This document shows, piece after piece, positions 1 to 5,468 of a stretch of 5,468 nt of DNA (position 1 is the stretch's first letter; every line of letters starts with the position of its first letter). Origin of the DNA: Tannerella sp. (GTDB taxonomy: Bacteria > Bacteroidota > Bacteroidia > Bacteroidales > Tannerellaceae); NCBI GenBank assembly GCA_031283915.1, contig JAITAY010000169.1:1-5468 (forward strand), in the 5' to 3' direction. Made by a program: the position numbers and the translations under genes. The notes under the pieces are model-generated. The model was not told where the DNA came from. It did no database searches and worked only from the letters and a program-made list of their open reading frames with translations.

Positions 1-189
1 CGGGGAACTCCACGGAATTTCCGGGGAACTCTACGGAACTCCCGTGGAACTCCACGGAACTTCCGCGGAACTCTACGGAACTTCCGGGGAACTCTACGGA
101 ACTCCCGGGGAACTCTACGGAACTCCCGCGGAACTCTACGGAACTTCCGCGGAACTCCACGGAACTTCCGGGGAACTCCACGGAACACT
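1..189. repeat. 21-bp tandem repeat array, nine units, open at the left edge
   Basis: Nine head-to-tail units of 21 bp start at 1, 22, 43, 64, 85, 106, 127, 148 and 169. Each unit is CGNGGAACTC followed by YACGGAACTYC; the last one decays at its 3' end. Inside each unit GGAA occurs twice, so the array holds 18 GGAA motifs at alternating 10- and 11-bp steps. Because 21 is a multiple of three and the units lack stops in most frames, the plus strand is open in all three frames; one frame gives a heptapeptide such as ELYGTSA and ends at a stop at 230-232. I do not call it a gene. The unit differences fall mostly at first and second codon positions in that frame, no other frame makes all of them silent, and no start or ribosome site is visible. 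The array probably continues to the left. Function is unknown. Confidence 0.93.
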
Positions 190-483
190 TGAGGGGCTTC
201 CCGAAGCGCATGGGGATAACACTCCTGTGTAACAACATCGCACAAACCTTATATGCAATCCCTGCTATTTTCGTGTAATGAAGGGCTTTTTGATCCCGTT
301 ATTTGGGGCGGGCTGTAAGCTTTTATGGGGGGACTACTAACTGTCTGCTTTCTTTGCGTCGCCATGAGATGGAAAAATACCCGGGAGAAAAAGGACCTTG
401 GTCACACATCGAAACCGTCGTCATCCCGTAAATGTTTTGGTTAGCACTTACGCTTTCACGCTTTTTTATGAAAAGGAAGTTTC
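190..483. other. Intergenic stretch without a recognisable gene
   Basis: I find no convincing gene, RNA or mobile-element end here. Two weak items are present. A plus-strand reading frame of 39 codons runs from 325 to 444 with no ribosome site and no recognisable product. An imperfect 8-bp stem pairs 427-434 with 445-452 (one mismatch), and a run of six T lies about 8 bases after it, too far away for a good intrinsic terminator. The composition is mixed and unlike the codon-biased operon downstream. Confidence 0.6.
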
Positions 484-649
484 TTAATTTGATGACATTT
501 CAAAGTCCCCGTCCTCCCATTCGCTGAAATCCATAAATTGTTCCCATTCGCGGCGGTCTTTTGGGGTTGAGCGTCCCAGGCCGCGGGTGCAGTCTTACGA
601 AGCCGAAGATTTTATTCATCTCCGGCAGTTCGTACCGTTCCGGCGACAT
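484..649 (-). pseudogene. Possible frameshifted remnant of a small hypothetical gene
   Basis: Read on the minus strand, an ATG at 649-647 opens a frame beginning MSPERYELPEMNKIFGFV. Near base 592 the coding-like signal moves to another frame, which reads CTRGLGRSTPKDRREWEQF and continues through a Trp- and acid-rich tail (FSEWEDGDFE) to TAA at 486-484. Removing one base near 592 would join the two parts into a protein of about 54 residues. Without that change the first frame ends at 500-502 after 49 residues, and the second has a stop at 595-597. I do not recognise the product. It could be a decayed gene, a sequencing error, or chance. The tail's composition looks like real protein, which is why I list it, but there is no clear ribosome site or promoter. 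Confidence 0.27.
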
Positions 650-663
650 TTGCAAGGGTTATG

Positions 664-711
664 TATTATTAACGAGTACATTTGTTCGCTGTCGCGAGGC
701 GGTTATTAATA
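664..711. repeat. AT-rich inverted repeat upstream of the operon promoter
   Basis: TATTATTAAC at 664-673 is matched by GTTATTAATA at 702-711, an inverted repeat with 9 of 10 positions paired and a 28-bp spacer. The right arm ends 8 bp before the TACCTTTG element, so it covers the region where the upstream promoter contacts of the operon would lie. It could be a binding site for a regulator, but AT-rich sequence makes such matches by chance quite easily. Confidence 0.3.
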
Positions 712-735
712 ATTTTCCCTACCTTTGCAGCCGAA
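702..735 (+). promoter_or_regulatory. Probable Bacteroidota-type promoter of the mce-mmd operon
   Basis: TACCTTTG at 720-727 matches the -7 consensus TAnnTTTG used by the primary sigma factor of Bacteroidota, and it is followed by C as is common. The -33 element is weak: there is no TTTG 19-21 bp upstream, only an AT-rich GTTATTAAT stretch; a TTTG at 681-684 lies too far away. Transcription would start at roughly 733-736, leaving an A/T-rich leader of about 30 bases before the ATG at 766. The position directly ahead of the first gene of the cluster supports the call. Confidence 0.6.
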
Positions 736-765
736 ATTATTTACATTTTTAAAGACAAAAACATT

Positions 766-1176
766 ATGGATATTTCTCACATCGAGCATTTGGGTATCGC
801 CGTAAAAAGCATTGATGCCCATTTGCCTTATTATGAAAATGTGTTGGGTTTGAAGTGTTATAGCATCGAAGAAGTCGCCGACCAGAAGGTGAAAACCGCC
901 TTTTTCAAGGTCGGGCAAACGAAAATCGAACTGTTGGAGCCGACAAGCGAAGACAGTACCATTGCAAAGTTTATTGAAAAGAAAGGTGAAGGGATTCATC
1001 ACATCGCCTTTGCCGTTCCCTCCGTACAGGCAGCGCTCGACGAAGCCGCTTCCGGTGGCGTACAGTTGATAGACAAGGCGCCGCGCGCCGGAGCCGAAGG
1101 CCTGAGCATCGCCTTCCTGCATCCCAAATCGACGGGTAGCGTCCTGACCGAACTTTGCATGACGGCAGACAAATAA
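766..1176 (+). CDS. mce: Methylmalonyl-CoA epimerase
   Basis: This 136-residue cytosolic enzyme interconverts (R)- and (S)-methylmalonyl-CoA, linking the B12-dependent mutase to the decarboxylase encoded next to it. It is a vicinal-oxygen-chelate (glyoxalase-fold) protein with two repeated modules: IEHLGIAV (residues 6-13) opens the first and GIHHIAFAV (76-84) the second. By comparison with known epimerases the likely metal ligands are His8, Glu55 (in KIELLEP), His79 and Glu129 (in LTEL). HPKSTGSVLTEL (119-130) is a characteristic C-terminal motif. The length is normal for the family. I chose ATG 766 because the protein then begins at the usual place; the frame stays open upstream to 682, but that would cross the promoter. 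The leader before the ATG is A-rich (AAAGACAAAAACATT) with no Shine-Dalgarno. The first half of the gene is visibly richer in A/T than the second. mmdA starts 32 bp downstream. Confidence 0.95.
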   Translation: MDISHIEHLGIAVKSIDAHLPYYENVLGLKCYSIEEVADQKVKTAFFKVGQTKIELLEPTSEDSTIAKFIEKKGEGIHHIAFAVPSVQAALDEAASGGVQLIDKAPRAGAEGLSIAFLHPKSTGSVLTELCMTADK

Positions 1177-1208
1177 CCAGAGCTAAAAAAACAAATAAGC
1201 ATACACCA

Positions 1209-2762
1209 ATGAGTAATCAACTTGAAAAAGTAAGGGAACTGATAGCCTTACGCGATCAGGCACGGCAGGGTGGCGGCGAAAAAGCCATCGACAAACAGCA
1301 CGAACGCGGCAAGTATACTGCACGTGAACGGATTTCCATGCTGCTGGACGAAGGCAGTTTCGAAGAAATGGATATGTTTGTGAAACACCGTTGCACGAAT
1401 TTCGGACAGGAAAAGAAAACCTTCCTGGGCGATGGCGTGGTGACCGGTAGCGGCACGATTGACGGACGGCTGGTATATATCTTCGCACAGGATTTCACCG
1501 TATTCGGCGGATCGCTGTCGGAGACCATGGCGCAAAAAATCTGCAAGGTGATGGACATGGCCATGAAGATGGGCGCTCCCTGTATCGGCATCAACGACTC
1601 GGGCGGCGCACGCATTCAGGAAGGCATCAATGCCCTGGCCGGCTATTCGGAGATTTTCCAGCGCAATATTCTCGCTTCCGGCGTGATTCCGCAAATTTCC
1701 GGCATCTTCGGCCCCTGTGCCGGTGGCGCCGTATATTCCCCGGCATTGACCGACTTTACCCTGATGACGGAAGGAACGTCCTACATGTTCCTGACCGGCC
1801 CGAAAGTCGTCAAGTCCGTGACCGGTGAAGACGTCGACCAGGAAAATCTGGGCGGCGCAAGCGTACATTCGACCAAGTCGGGCGTCACTCACTTCACCGC
1901 CAAAACAGAGGAAGAAGGACTGGTCATGATTCGCAAGCTGCTCAGCTACATCCCGCAGAATAACCTCGAGGAAGCGCCTTACGTGGAATGTACCGACCCG
2001 ATTGACCGGCTGGACGACATTTTGAACGAAATCATCCCCGACAGCGCCAACCAAGCTTACGACATGTACGAAATCATCGGCACGATTGTCGACAACAACG
2101 AGTTCTTTGAAGTCCAGCAGGATTATGCCAAGAACATCATCATCGGCTTTGCCCGTTTCAACGGACAGTCCGTGGGGATTGTCGCCAACCAGCCGAAATA
2201 CCTGGCCGGCGTGCTGGACTGCAACGCTTCGCGCAAGGGCGCACGGTTCGTACGCTTCTGCGATGCGTTCAACATTCCGCTGGTGACGCTGGTCGATGTA
2301 CCGGGTTTCCTTCCGGGAACGGGACAGGAATACAACGGTGTCATCCTGCACGGCGCGAAACTCCTCTACGCCTACGGCGAAGCGACGGTGCCGAAAGTGA
2401 CCGTGACGCTACGCAAGTCCTACGGCGGTTCACACATCGTGATGAGCTGCAAGCAACTGCGCGGCGACCTGAACTACGCCTGGCCGACAGCCGAAATCGC
2501 CGTCATGGGCGGCGCGGGTGCAGCCGAAGTACTGTATGCCCGGGAACTCAAGGAGGCGGCCGATCCGGCAGCATTGATGGCCGAGAAGGTAAGCGAATAC
2601 GACAAACTGTTTGCCAATCCGTACAATGCGGCCAAATACGGCTACATCGACGACGTGATCGAGCCGCGCAATACGCGATTCCGCGTCACTCGCGCCCTGC
2701 AGCAGCTGCAGACCAAGAAATTGACGAACCCGGCGAAAAAGCACGGCAATATTCCACTCTAA
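1209..2762 (+). CDS. mmdA: Methylmalonyl-CoA decarboxylase alpha subunit (carboxyltransferase)
   Basis: The 517-residue product belongs to the biotin-dependent acyl-CoA carboxyltransferase family (PccB/MmdA, crotonase-like fold). It should transfer the carboxyl group from (S)-methylmalonyl-CoA to biotin on MmdC, giving propionyl-CoA. Two fused carboxyltransferase halves are visible. The N-terminal half has DSGGARIQEG (130-139) and GPCAGGAVYSPALTDF (168-183), glycine-rich stretches that in this family form the acyl-CoA site and an oxyanion hole. The C-terminal half has VPGFLPGTGQEYNGVI (364-379), YGGSHIVMS (405-413) and AWPTAEIAVMGGAGAAE (424-440), with a family-typical end at IEPRNTR (484-490). 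Family members include propionyl-CoA carboxylase beta, so sequence alone does not fix the direction. The neighbouring mmdB and OadG-type genes, and no biotin carboxylase here, favour the decarboxylase. ATG 1209 gives the usual N-terminus (MSNQLEKV); an upstream ATG at 1155 lies inside mce and is unlikely. Confidence 0.95.
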   Translation: MSNQLEKVRELIALRDQARQGGGEKAIDKQHERGKYTARERISMLLDEGSFEEMDMFVKHRCTNFGQEKKTFLGDGVVTGSGTIDGRLVYIFAQDFTVFGGSLSETMAQKICKVMDMAMKMGAPCIGINDSGGARIQEGINALAGYSEIFQRNILASGVIPQISGIFGPCAGGAVYSPALTDFTLMTEGTSYMFLTGPKVVKSVTGEDVDQENLGGASVHSTKSGVTHFTAKTEEEGLVMIRKLLSYIPQNNLEEAPYVECTDPIDRLDDILNEIIPDSANQAYDMYEIIGTIVDNNEFFEVQQDYAKNIIIGFARFNGQSVGIVANQPKYLAGVLDCNASRKGARFVRFCDAFNIPLVTLVDVPGFLPGTGQEYNGVILHGAKLLYAYGEATVPKVTVTLRKSYGGSHIVMSCKQLRGDLNYAWPTAEIAVMGGAGAAEVLYARELKEAADPAALMAEKVSEYDKLFANPYNAAKYGYIDDVIEPRNTRFRVTRALQQLQTKKLTNPAKKHGNIPL

Positions 2763-2771
2763 CCGGATTGC

Positions 2772-3668
2772 ATGATGAACGGAAATAGAAAAGGAACAGG
2801 GATCGCCCTGTTGCTGATATGTATCTGCGTTTTTGCGGCGCAGGGACAGCGAACGGGCAGTATGCGTTTTAACGAAATTCTGGTCGTCAACGAGAGTAAT
2901 TTTGTGGACGACTACGGTGTGCGTAACGGATGGATAGAGTTGTTCAACACGTCGTGGGGCACGGTCAATATCGGCGGATGCTTCCTGACGAACGACCGGA
3001 ATAACCCGCGGAAGTATATGATTCCCAAGGGCGACGTGCTGACCAAGATTCCACCGCGCCAGCACGTGCTCTTCTGGACGGACGAGATGGCCGCACGAGG
3101 TACGTTTCATGTAAACTTCAATCTGGATCCCTCCGGGGAAAATTACCTGGCGCTCTACGATTCCGACGGCAAGACGCTGATTGACGAAACCGTCGTCCCT
3201 GCCGGACAACGTGCAGACATCAGCCACGGCCTGACGGTCGACGGCGCCGGTCAATGGGAAAACCTCGCGAAGGTGACGCCGAGCAGCAACAACAAAATCC
3301 TCGACACAAACGAGAAAATTGAAAACTTCCGGCAGAACGACGCCTGGGGCGTGGGCATGACCGTCACCGCCATGGCCGTCGTCTTCATCGGGCTGATGCT
3401 TCTCTACTTCTCCTTCAAGTACATCGGGCTGACAGCCATCAAGTCCAGCCGGCGCCGTTCGATGAAGGCCAGTGAGAACAGCGAAGTGAAACACGGTGAA
3501 CCGGAATCCGGCGAAGTTTTCGCCGCCATTGCTGCGGCGCTCTATGAAGTAACGGAGGAAGACGTTCACGACCTGGAGAATACGATACTGACCATCCGCA
3601 AGGTGGCTCGCCACTATTCGCCGTGGAATTCGAAAATCTATGGTCTGAGAGAACCCCTCAGAAAATAA
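2772..3668 (+). CDS. Lamin-tail-domain/OadG fusion, membrane anchor subunit of the decarboxylase
   Basis: This 298-residue protein has four parts. Residues 1-25 look like a signal peptide (GIALLLICICVFAAQG). Residues about 31-175 match a lamin-tail domain: MRFNEILVVN, GWIELFNTS (53-61), VNIGGCFLTND (65-75), a NFNLDPSGENYLALYDSDG block (115-133), and a final QWENL/TPSSNN. Residues about 193-218 form a transmembrane helix followed by basic KSSRRR (224-229), which predicts a cytoplasmic C-terminus. Residues 247-298 resemble the tail of oxaloacetate decarboxylase gamma (OadG), with VFAAIAAALYEV and YSPWNSKIYGLR. By analogy with OadG and Veillonella MmdD, the helix and tail should anchor and assemble the soluble subunits, while the lamin-tail domain would face the periplasm. 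Its role there is unknown. The gene begins 9 bp after mmdA; ATGs at 2772 and 2775 are both possible starts. Confidence 0.87.
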   Translation: MMNGNRKGTGIALLLICICVFAAQGQRTGSMRFNEILVVNESNFVDDYGVRNGWIELFNTSWGTVNIGGCFLTNDRNNPRKYMIPKGDVLTKIPPRQHVLFWTDEMAARGTFHVNFNLDPSGENYLALYDSDGKTLIDETVVPAGQRADISHGLTVDGAGQWENLAKVTPSSNNKILDTNEKIENFRQNDAWGVGMTVTAMAVVFIGLMLLYFSFKYIGLTAIKSSRRRSMKASENSEVKHGEPESGEVFAAIAAALYEVTEEDVHDLENTILTIRKVARHYSPWNSKIYGLREPLRK

Positions 3669-3693
3669 TCCTGTCATAAAAATAAATTATCAA

Positions 3694-4125
3694 ATGAAAC
3701 AATTCAAGTATACAATCAACGGAAGTATCTACAACATTACGGTAAACAAGATAGAAGATACCGTTGCCGAAGTGGAGGTCAACGGCACGCCGTACAAGGT
3801 GCTGATGGACAAGCCGGCCAAGAAACAGGTAGTCACCATCAAGCGCCCCGTGCAGGCGCCGACGACATCGGCAGGCGCACCGGTCGTATCGCGTCCGGCA
3901 GGCGGTGGAACGATAGGTGCGGTCAAGTCGCCGCTGCCCGGTGTCATCCTGAGCATTGACTGCAAGGTCGGGGACGAGGTGAAGAAGGGACAGAAACTGC
4001 TTGTCCTCGAGGCCATGAAGATGGAAAATACCATCGCCTCCGAATACACCGGAAAGGTTGCGGAAATCAAGGTCGAAAAGGGCGACTCCGTCCTCGAAGG
4101 TGCAGTACTGGTAGTCATCAACTAA
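3694..4125 (+). CDS. mmdC: Biotin carboxyl carrier subunit of methylmalonyl-CoA decarboxylase
   Basis: The 143-residue product carries the biotin that shuttles CO2 from MmdA to MmdB. The C-terminal biotinyl domain spans about 75-143, with the biotinylation motif EAMKMEN at 106-112; Lys109 is the expected biotinylated residue. GAVKSPLPGVI (75-85) and KVGDEVKKGQKL (91-102) are the usual conserved stretches before it. A flexible Pro/Ala/Gly/Thr-rich linker at about 52-74 (APTTSAGAPVVSRPAGGG) joins it to an N-terminal segment (1-50), an arrangement common in decarboxylase-type carriers. The ATG at 3694 follows an A/T-rich leader (AAAATAAATTATCAA) without a Shine-Dalgarno, as in many Bacteroidota genes. 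The gene lies 25 bp after the anchor gene and 12 bp before mmdB. The biotin ligase that would modify it is not in this window. Confidence 0.95.
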   Translation: MKQFKYTINGSIYNITVNKIEDTVAEVEVNGTPYKVLMDKPAKKQVVTIKRPVQAPTTSAGAPVVSRPAGGGTIGAVKSPLPGVILSIDCKVGDEVKKGQKLLVLEAMKMENTIASEYTGKVAEIKVEKGDSVLEGAVLVVIN

Positions 4126-4137
4126 CGCGACGAAATC

Positions 4138-5301
4138 ATGCAAGAGAGTTTTTTATCGTTTCTCGTCGAGAACCTTCAACTGTTCTTCTCCTACACGGGA
4201 TTCTACAATGCCACGCCCGGGCATTTCGTGATGATCGGCGTCGGACTGATTTTTATCTTCCTGGCCATCAAATTCGAATTTGAACCGATGCTACTTGTAC
4301 CCATCGGCTTCGGCATCCTGATAGGTAACATTCCTTTCAAGGACGCCGGACTGCAACTGGGTATCTACGAAGAAGGCTCCGTATTCAACATCCTGTACCA
4401 GGGCGTCACGTCGGGCTGGTATCCGCCGCTCATCTTTCTGGGCATCGGCGCCATGACCGACTTCTCGGCGCTTATCTCCAATCCCAAGCTGATGCTTATC
4501 GGCGCTGCGGCGCAGTTCGGCATCTTCGGCGCCTACGTCATCGCCCTGCAGATAGGAGGTTTTGAACCGAATCAGGCCGGCGCCATCGGCATCATCGGCG
4601 GCGCCGACGGCCCGACGGCCATCTTCCTCTCTTCCAAACTGGCGCCGAACCTGATGGGTGCAATTGCCGTGTCGGCCTATTCCTACATGGCGCTGGTACC
4701 CATCATCCAGCCGCCGTTCATGCGGCTGCTGACGACCCCAAAGGAACGGCTGATACGGATGAAATCGCCCCGCGTCGTATCGTCTACGGAAAAGATCATT
4801 TTCCCCATCGTCGGGCTGCTGCTGACCTGTTTCCTGGTACCGTCGGGACTGCCGCTGCTGGGGATGCTGTTCTTCGGCAACCTGATTAAGGAAAGCGGCG
4901 TGACGCGCCGGCTGGCCGAGACCGCTCGCGGACCGCTTATCGACACCATCACCATCCTGCTGGGCATCACGGTGGGCGCCTCTACGCAGGCTACCCAGTT
5001 CCTCACCTGGAGTTCGATTAAGATATTCTGTCTCGGTGCACTGTCGTTCGTGATTGCCACCTGCGCCGGCGTCCTGTTCGTGAAGTTCTTCAACCTTTTC
5101 CTGCGGGAAGGCAACAAAATCAACCCGCTCATCGGAAACGCAGGCGTGTCGGCCGTGCCGGACTCCGCACGTATTTCGCAGGTGGTGGGCATGGAATACG
5201 ACTCGACCAATTACTTGCTGATGCACGCTATGGGGCCGAATGTGGCCGGCGTCATCGGTTCGGCCGTCGCCGCCGGTATCTTGCTGGGATTTCTGGGATA
5301 A
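4138..5301 (+). CDS. mmdB: Na+-translocating methylmalonyl-CoA decarboxylase beta subunit
   Basis: This 387-residue polytopic inner-membrane protein belongs to the OadB/MmdB/GcdB family. It decarboxylates carboxybiotin on MmdC and couples this to Na+ export. Hydrophobic segments lie at about 28-45, 50-64, 117-139, 171-192, 220-250, 268-283, 293-320 and 363-386. The family signatures are present: LGIGAMTDFSALISNPK (101-117); IGIIGGADGPTAIFLSSKLAP (150-170), whose Asp157 corresponds to the essential Asp of OadB; NPLIGNAGVSAVPDSAR (329-345), the second ion-site region with a conserved Ser; and HAMGPNVAGVIGSAVAAG (363-380). The length is near that of MmdB proteins. The sequence cannot separate methylmalonyl-CoA from oxaloacetate or glutaconyl-CoA decarboxylase; mce and mmdA upstream decide in favour of methylmalonyl-CoA. 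It is the last gene of the cluster, with the terminator hairpin starting about 40 bp after its stop. Confidence 0.95.
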   Translation: MQESFLSFLVENLQLFFSYTGFYNATPGHFVMIGVGLIFIFLAIKFEFEPMLLVPIGFGILIGNIPFKDAGLQLGIYEEGSVFNILYQGVTSGWYPPLIFLGIGAMTDFSALISNPKLMLIGAAAQFGIFGAYVIALQIGGFEPNQAGAIGIIGGADGPTAIFLSSKLAPNLMGAIAVSAYSYMALVPIIQPPFMRLLTTPKERLIRMKSPRVVSSTEKIIFPIVGLLLTCFLVPSGLPLLGMLFFGNLIKESGVTRRLAETARGPLIDTITILLGITVGASTQATQFLTWSSIKIFCLGALSFVIATCAGVLFVKFFNLFLREGNKINPLIGNAGVSAVPDSARISQVVGMEYDSTNYLLMHAMGPNVAGVIGSAVAAGILLGFLG

Positions 5302-5340
5302 CGTTCGGCCGTATTCCGGTTTCGGGAAAAAATCATTACA

Positions 5341-5401
5341 ACACGGAGTCACAGAGAACACAGGGGAAAAAATCTCTGTGTCTCTGTGTCTCCGTGTTTT
5401 T
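5341..5401 (+). terminator. Long hairpin with T-tract ending the operon
   Basis: Bases 5341-5365 pair with 5374-5397 around an 8-base loop (5366-5373). The stem has one T/T mismatch (5349/5389), one bulged A (5358) and one G/T wobble (5364/5375). A run of five T (5397-5401) follows directly, as in an intrinsic terminator. The right arm is three octamers in tandem, TCTCTGTG, TCTCTGTG and TCTCCGTG, and the left arm holds their complements. It follows the stop of mmdB and precedes a possible convergent gene, so it may serve both directions, although the T-tract is good only for the plus strand. Confidence 0.82.
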
Positions 5402-5432
5402 GTATAATTGTGTAATTGACCGCAGGGCGCCG

Positions 5433-5468
5433 TCAGCGGACGTCGTAGCGTTCAAAGCGGATGATCAT
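5433..5468 (-). CDS. Possible 3' end of a convergent gene, cut by the window edge
   Basis: On the minus strand the last 36 bases read MIIRFERYDVR and then TGA at 5435-5433. The frame is open to the edge and its codons are GC-rich at third positions like the operon genes. It is placed tail to tail with mmdB across the terminator hairpin, which is a sensible position for a gene end. Eleven codons are too few to identify a product or to exclude chance. Confidence 0.33.
   Translation of the reverse strand: MIIRFERYDVR

Noticed and set aside
1..189. CRISPR array
   Set aside because: The units are directly adjacent with no unique spacers, and the 21-bp unit is simply repeated with point changes.
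44..232. A 62-codon frame with a GTG start through the repeat array, encoding heptapeptide repeats
   Set aside because: It exists because a 21-bp unit without stops stays open. The other plus frames are open over the array too, the unit differences are mainly amino-acid changing in this frame, and no ribosome site precedes the GTG.
325..444. A 39-codon plus-strand frame with a mid-frame ATG at 364
   Set aside because: There is no ribosome site, no recognisable motif and no promoter with both elements; a frame this short is expected by chance.
427..465. Weak hairpin followed by a T-run, as a terminator for something upstream
   Set aside because: The stem has 8 pairs with a mismatch, the T-run is about 8 bases away, and no gene upstream needs it.
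561..752. A 63-codon plus-strand frame overlapping the promoter region
   Set aside because: It runs across the TACCTTTG promoter and lies opposite the possible minus-strand remnant; the peptide has no recognisable features.
682..765. N-terminal extension of the epimerase from an alternative start at 682
   Set aside because: The added 28 residues would be encoded over the likely promoter and transcription start, and the epimerase fold begins normally at ATG 766.
1155..1208. Earlier ATG for mmdA inside the end of mce
   Set aside because: The extra 18 residues are not like the family N-terminus, while ATG 1209 gives a normal MmdA start after an A-rich leader.
1248..2351. A long minus-strand open frame (367 codons) opposite mmdA
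   Set aside because: It is an antisense shadow of the biased codon use in mmdA. The plus-strand frame has clear carboxyltransferase motifs and the antisense product has none.
2430..3677. A long minus-strand open frame (415 codons) opposite the end of mmdA and the anchor gene
   Set aside because: It spans two well-supported plus-strand genes and their spacer and has no recognisable domain.
4291..5361. A long minus-strand open frame (356 codons) opposite mmdB
   Set aside because: It would begin inside the terminator hairpin, is rich in the His/Arg/Gln residues typical of antisense frames, and lies opposite a clear MmdB.

Overview
The window reads as chromosomal DNA from a member of the Bacteroidales (Bacteroidota) with moderately high GC coding sequence. 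The evidence is a TACCTTTG promoter element of the Bacteroidota type, A-rich leaders in place of clear Shine-Dalgarno sequences, and a five-gene cluster for the methylmalonyl-CoA steps of propionate formation. The genus cannot be fixed from this sequence alone.

Layout. Bases 1-189 are a tandem array of nine 21-bp units that runs off the left edge. Bases 190-765 carry no intact gene. They hold a possible frameshifted gene remnant on the minus strand (484-649), an AT-rich inverted repeat (664-711) and the likely promoter of the cluster (TACCTTTG at 720-727). Bases 766-5301 are five closely spaced plus-strand genes: mce (methylmalonyl-CoA epimerase), mmdA (decarboxylase alpha, carboxyltransferase), a lamin-tail-domain/OadG fusion (membrane anchor subunit), mmdC (biotin carrier) and mmdB (Na+-translocating membrane subunit). 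Spacers are 32, 9, 25 and 12 bp, so one transcript is likely. A long hairpin followed by five T residues (about 5341-5401) closes the unit. The last 36 bases may be the 3' end of a convergent minus-strand gene.

How the genes work together. In the succinate-to-propionate route, methylmalonyl-CoA mutase (not in this window) makes (R)-methylmalonyl-CoA, and Mce converts it to the (S) form. MmdA moves the carboxyl group from (S)-methylmalonyl-CoA to biotin on MmdC, releasing propionyl-CoA. MmdB decarboxylates carboxybiotin in the membrane and couples this to Na+ export. The OadG-type protein should hold the soluble subunits on the membrane.

The cluster itself is a known type. The least ordinary features are the extracytoplasmic lamin-tail domain on the anchor subunit, the helically phased 21-bp array, the octamer-built terminator hairpin and the possible gene remnant upstream. 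I saw no clear sign of an entirely new system.
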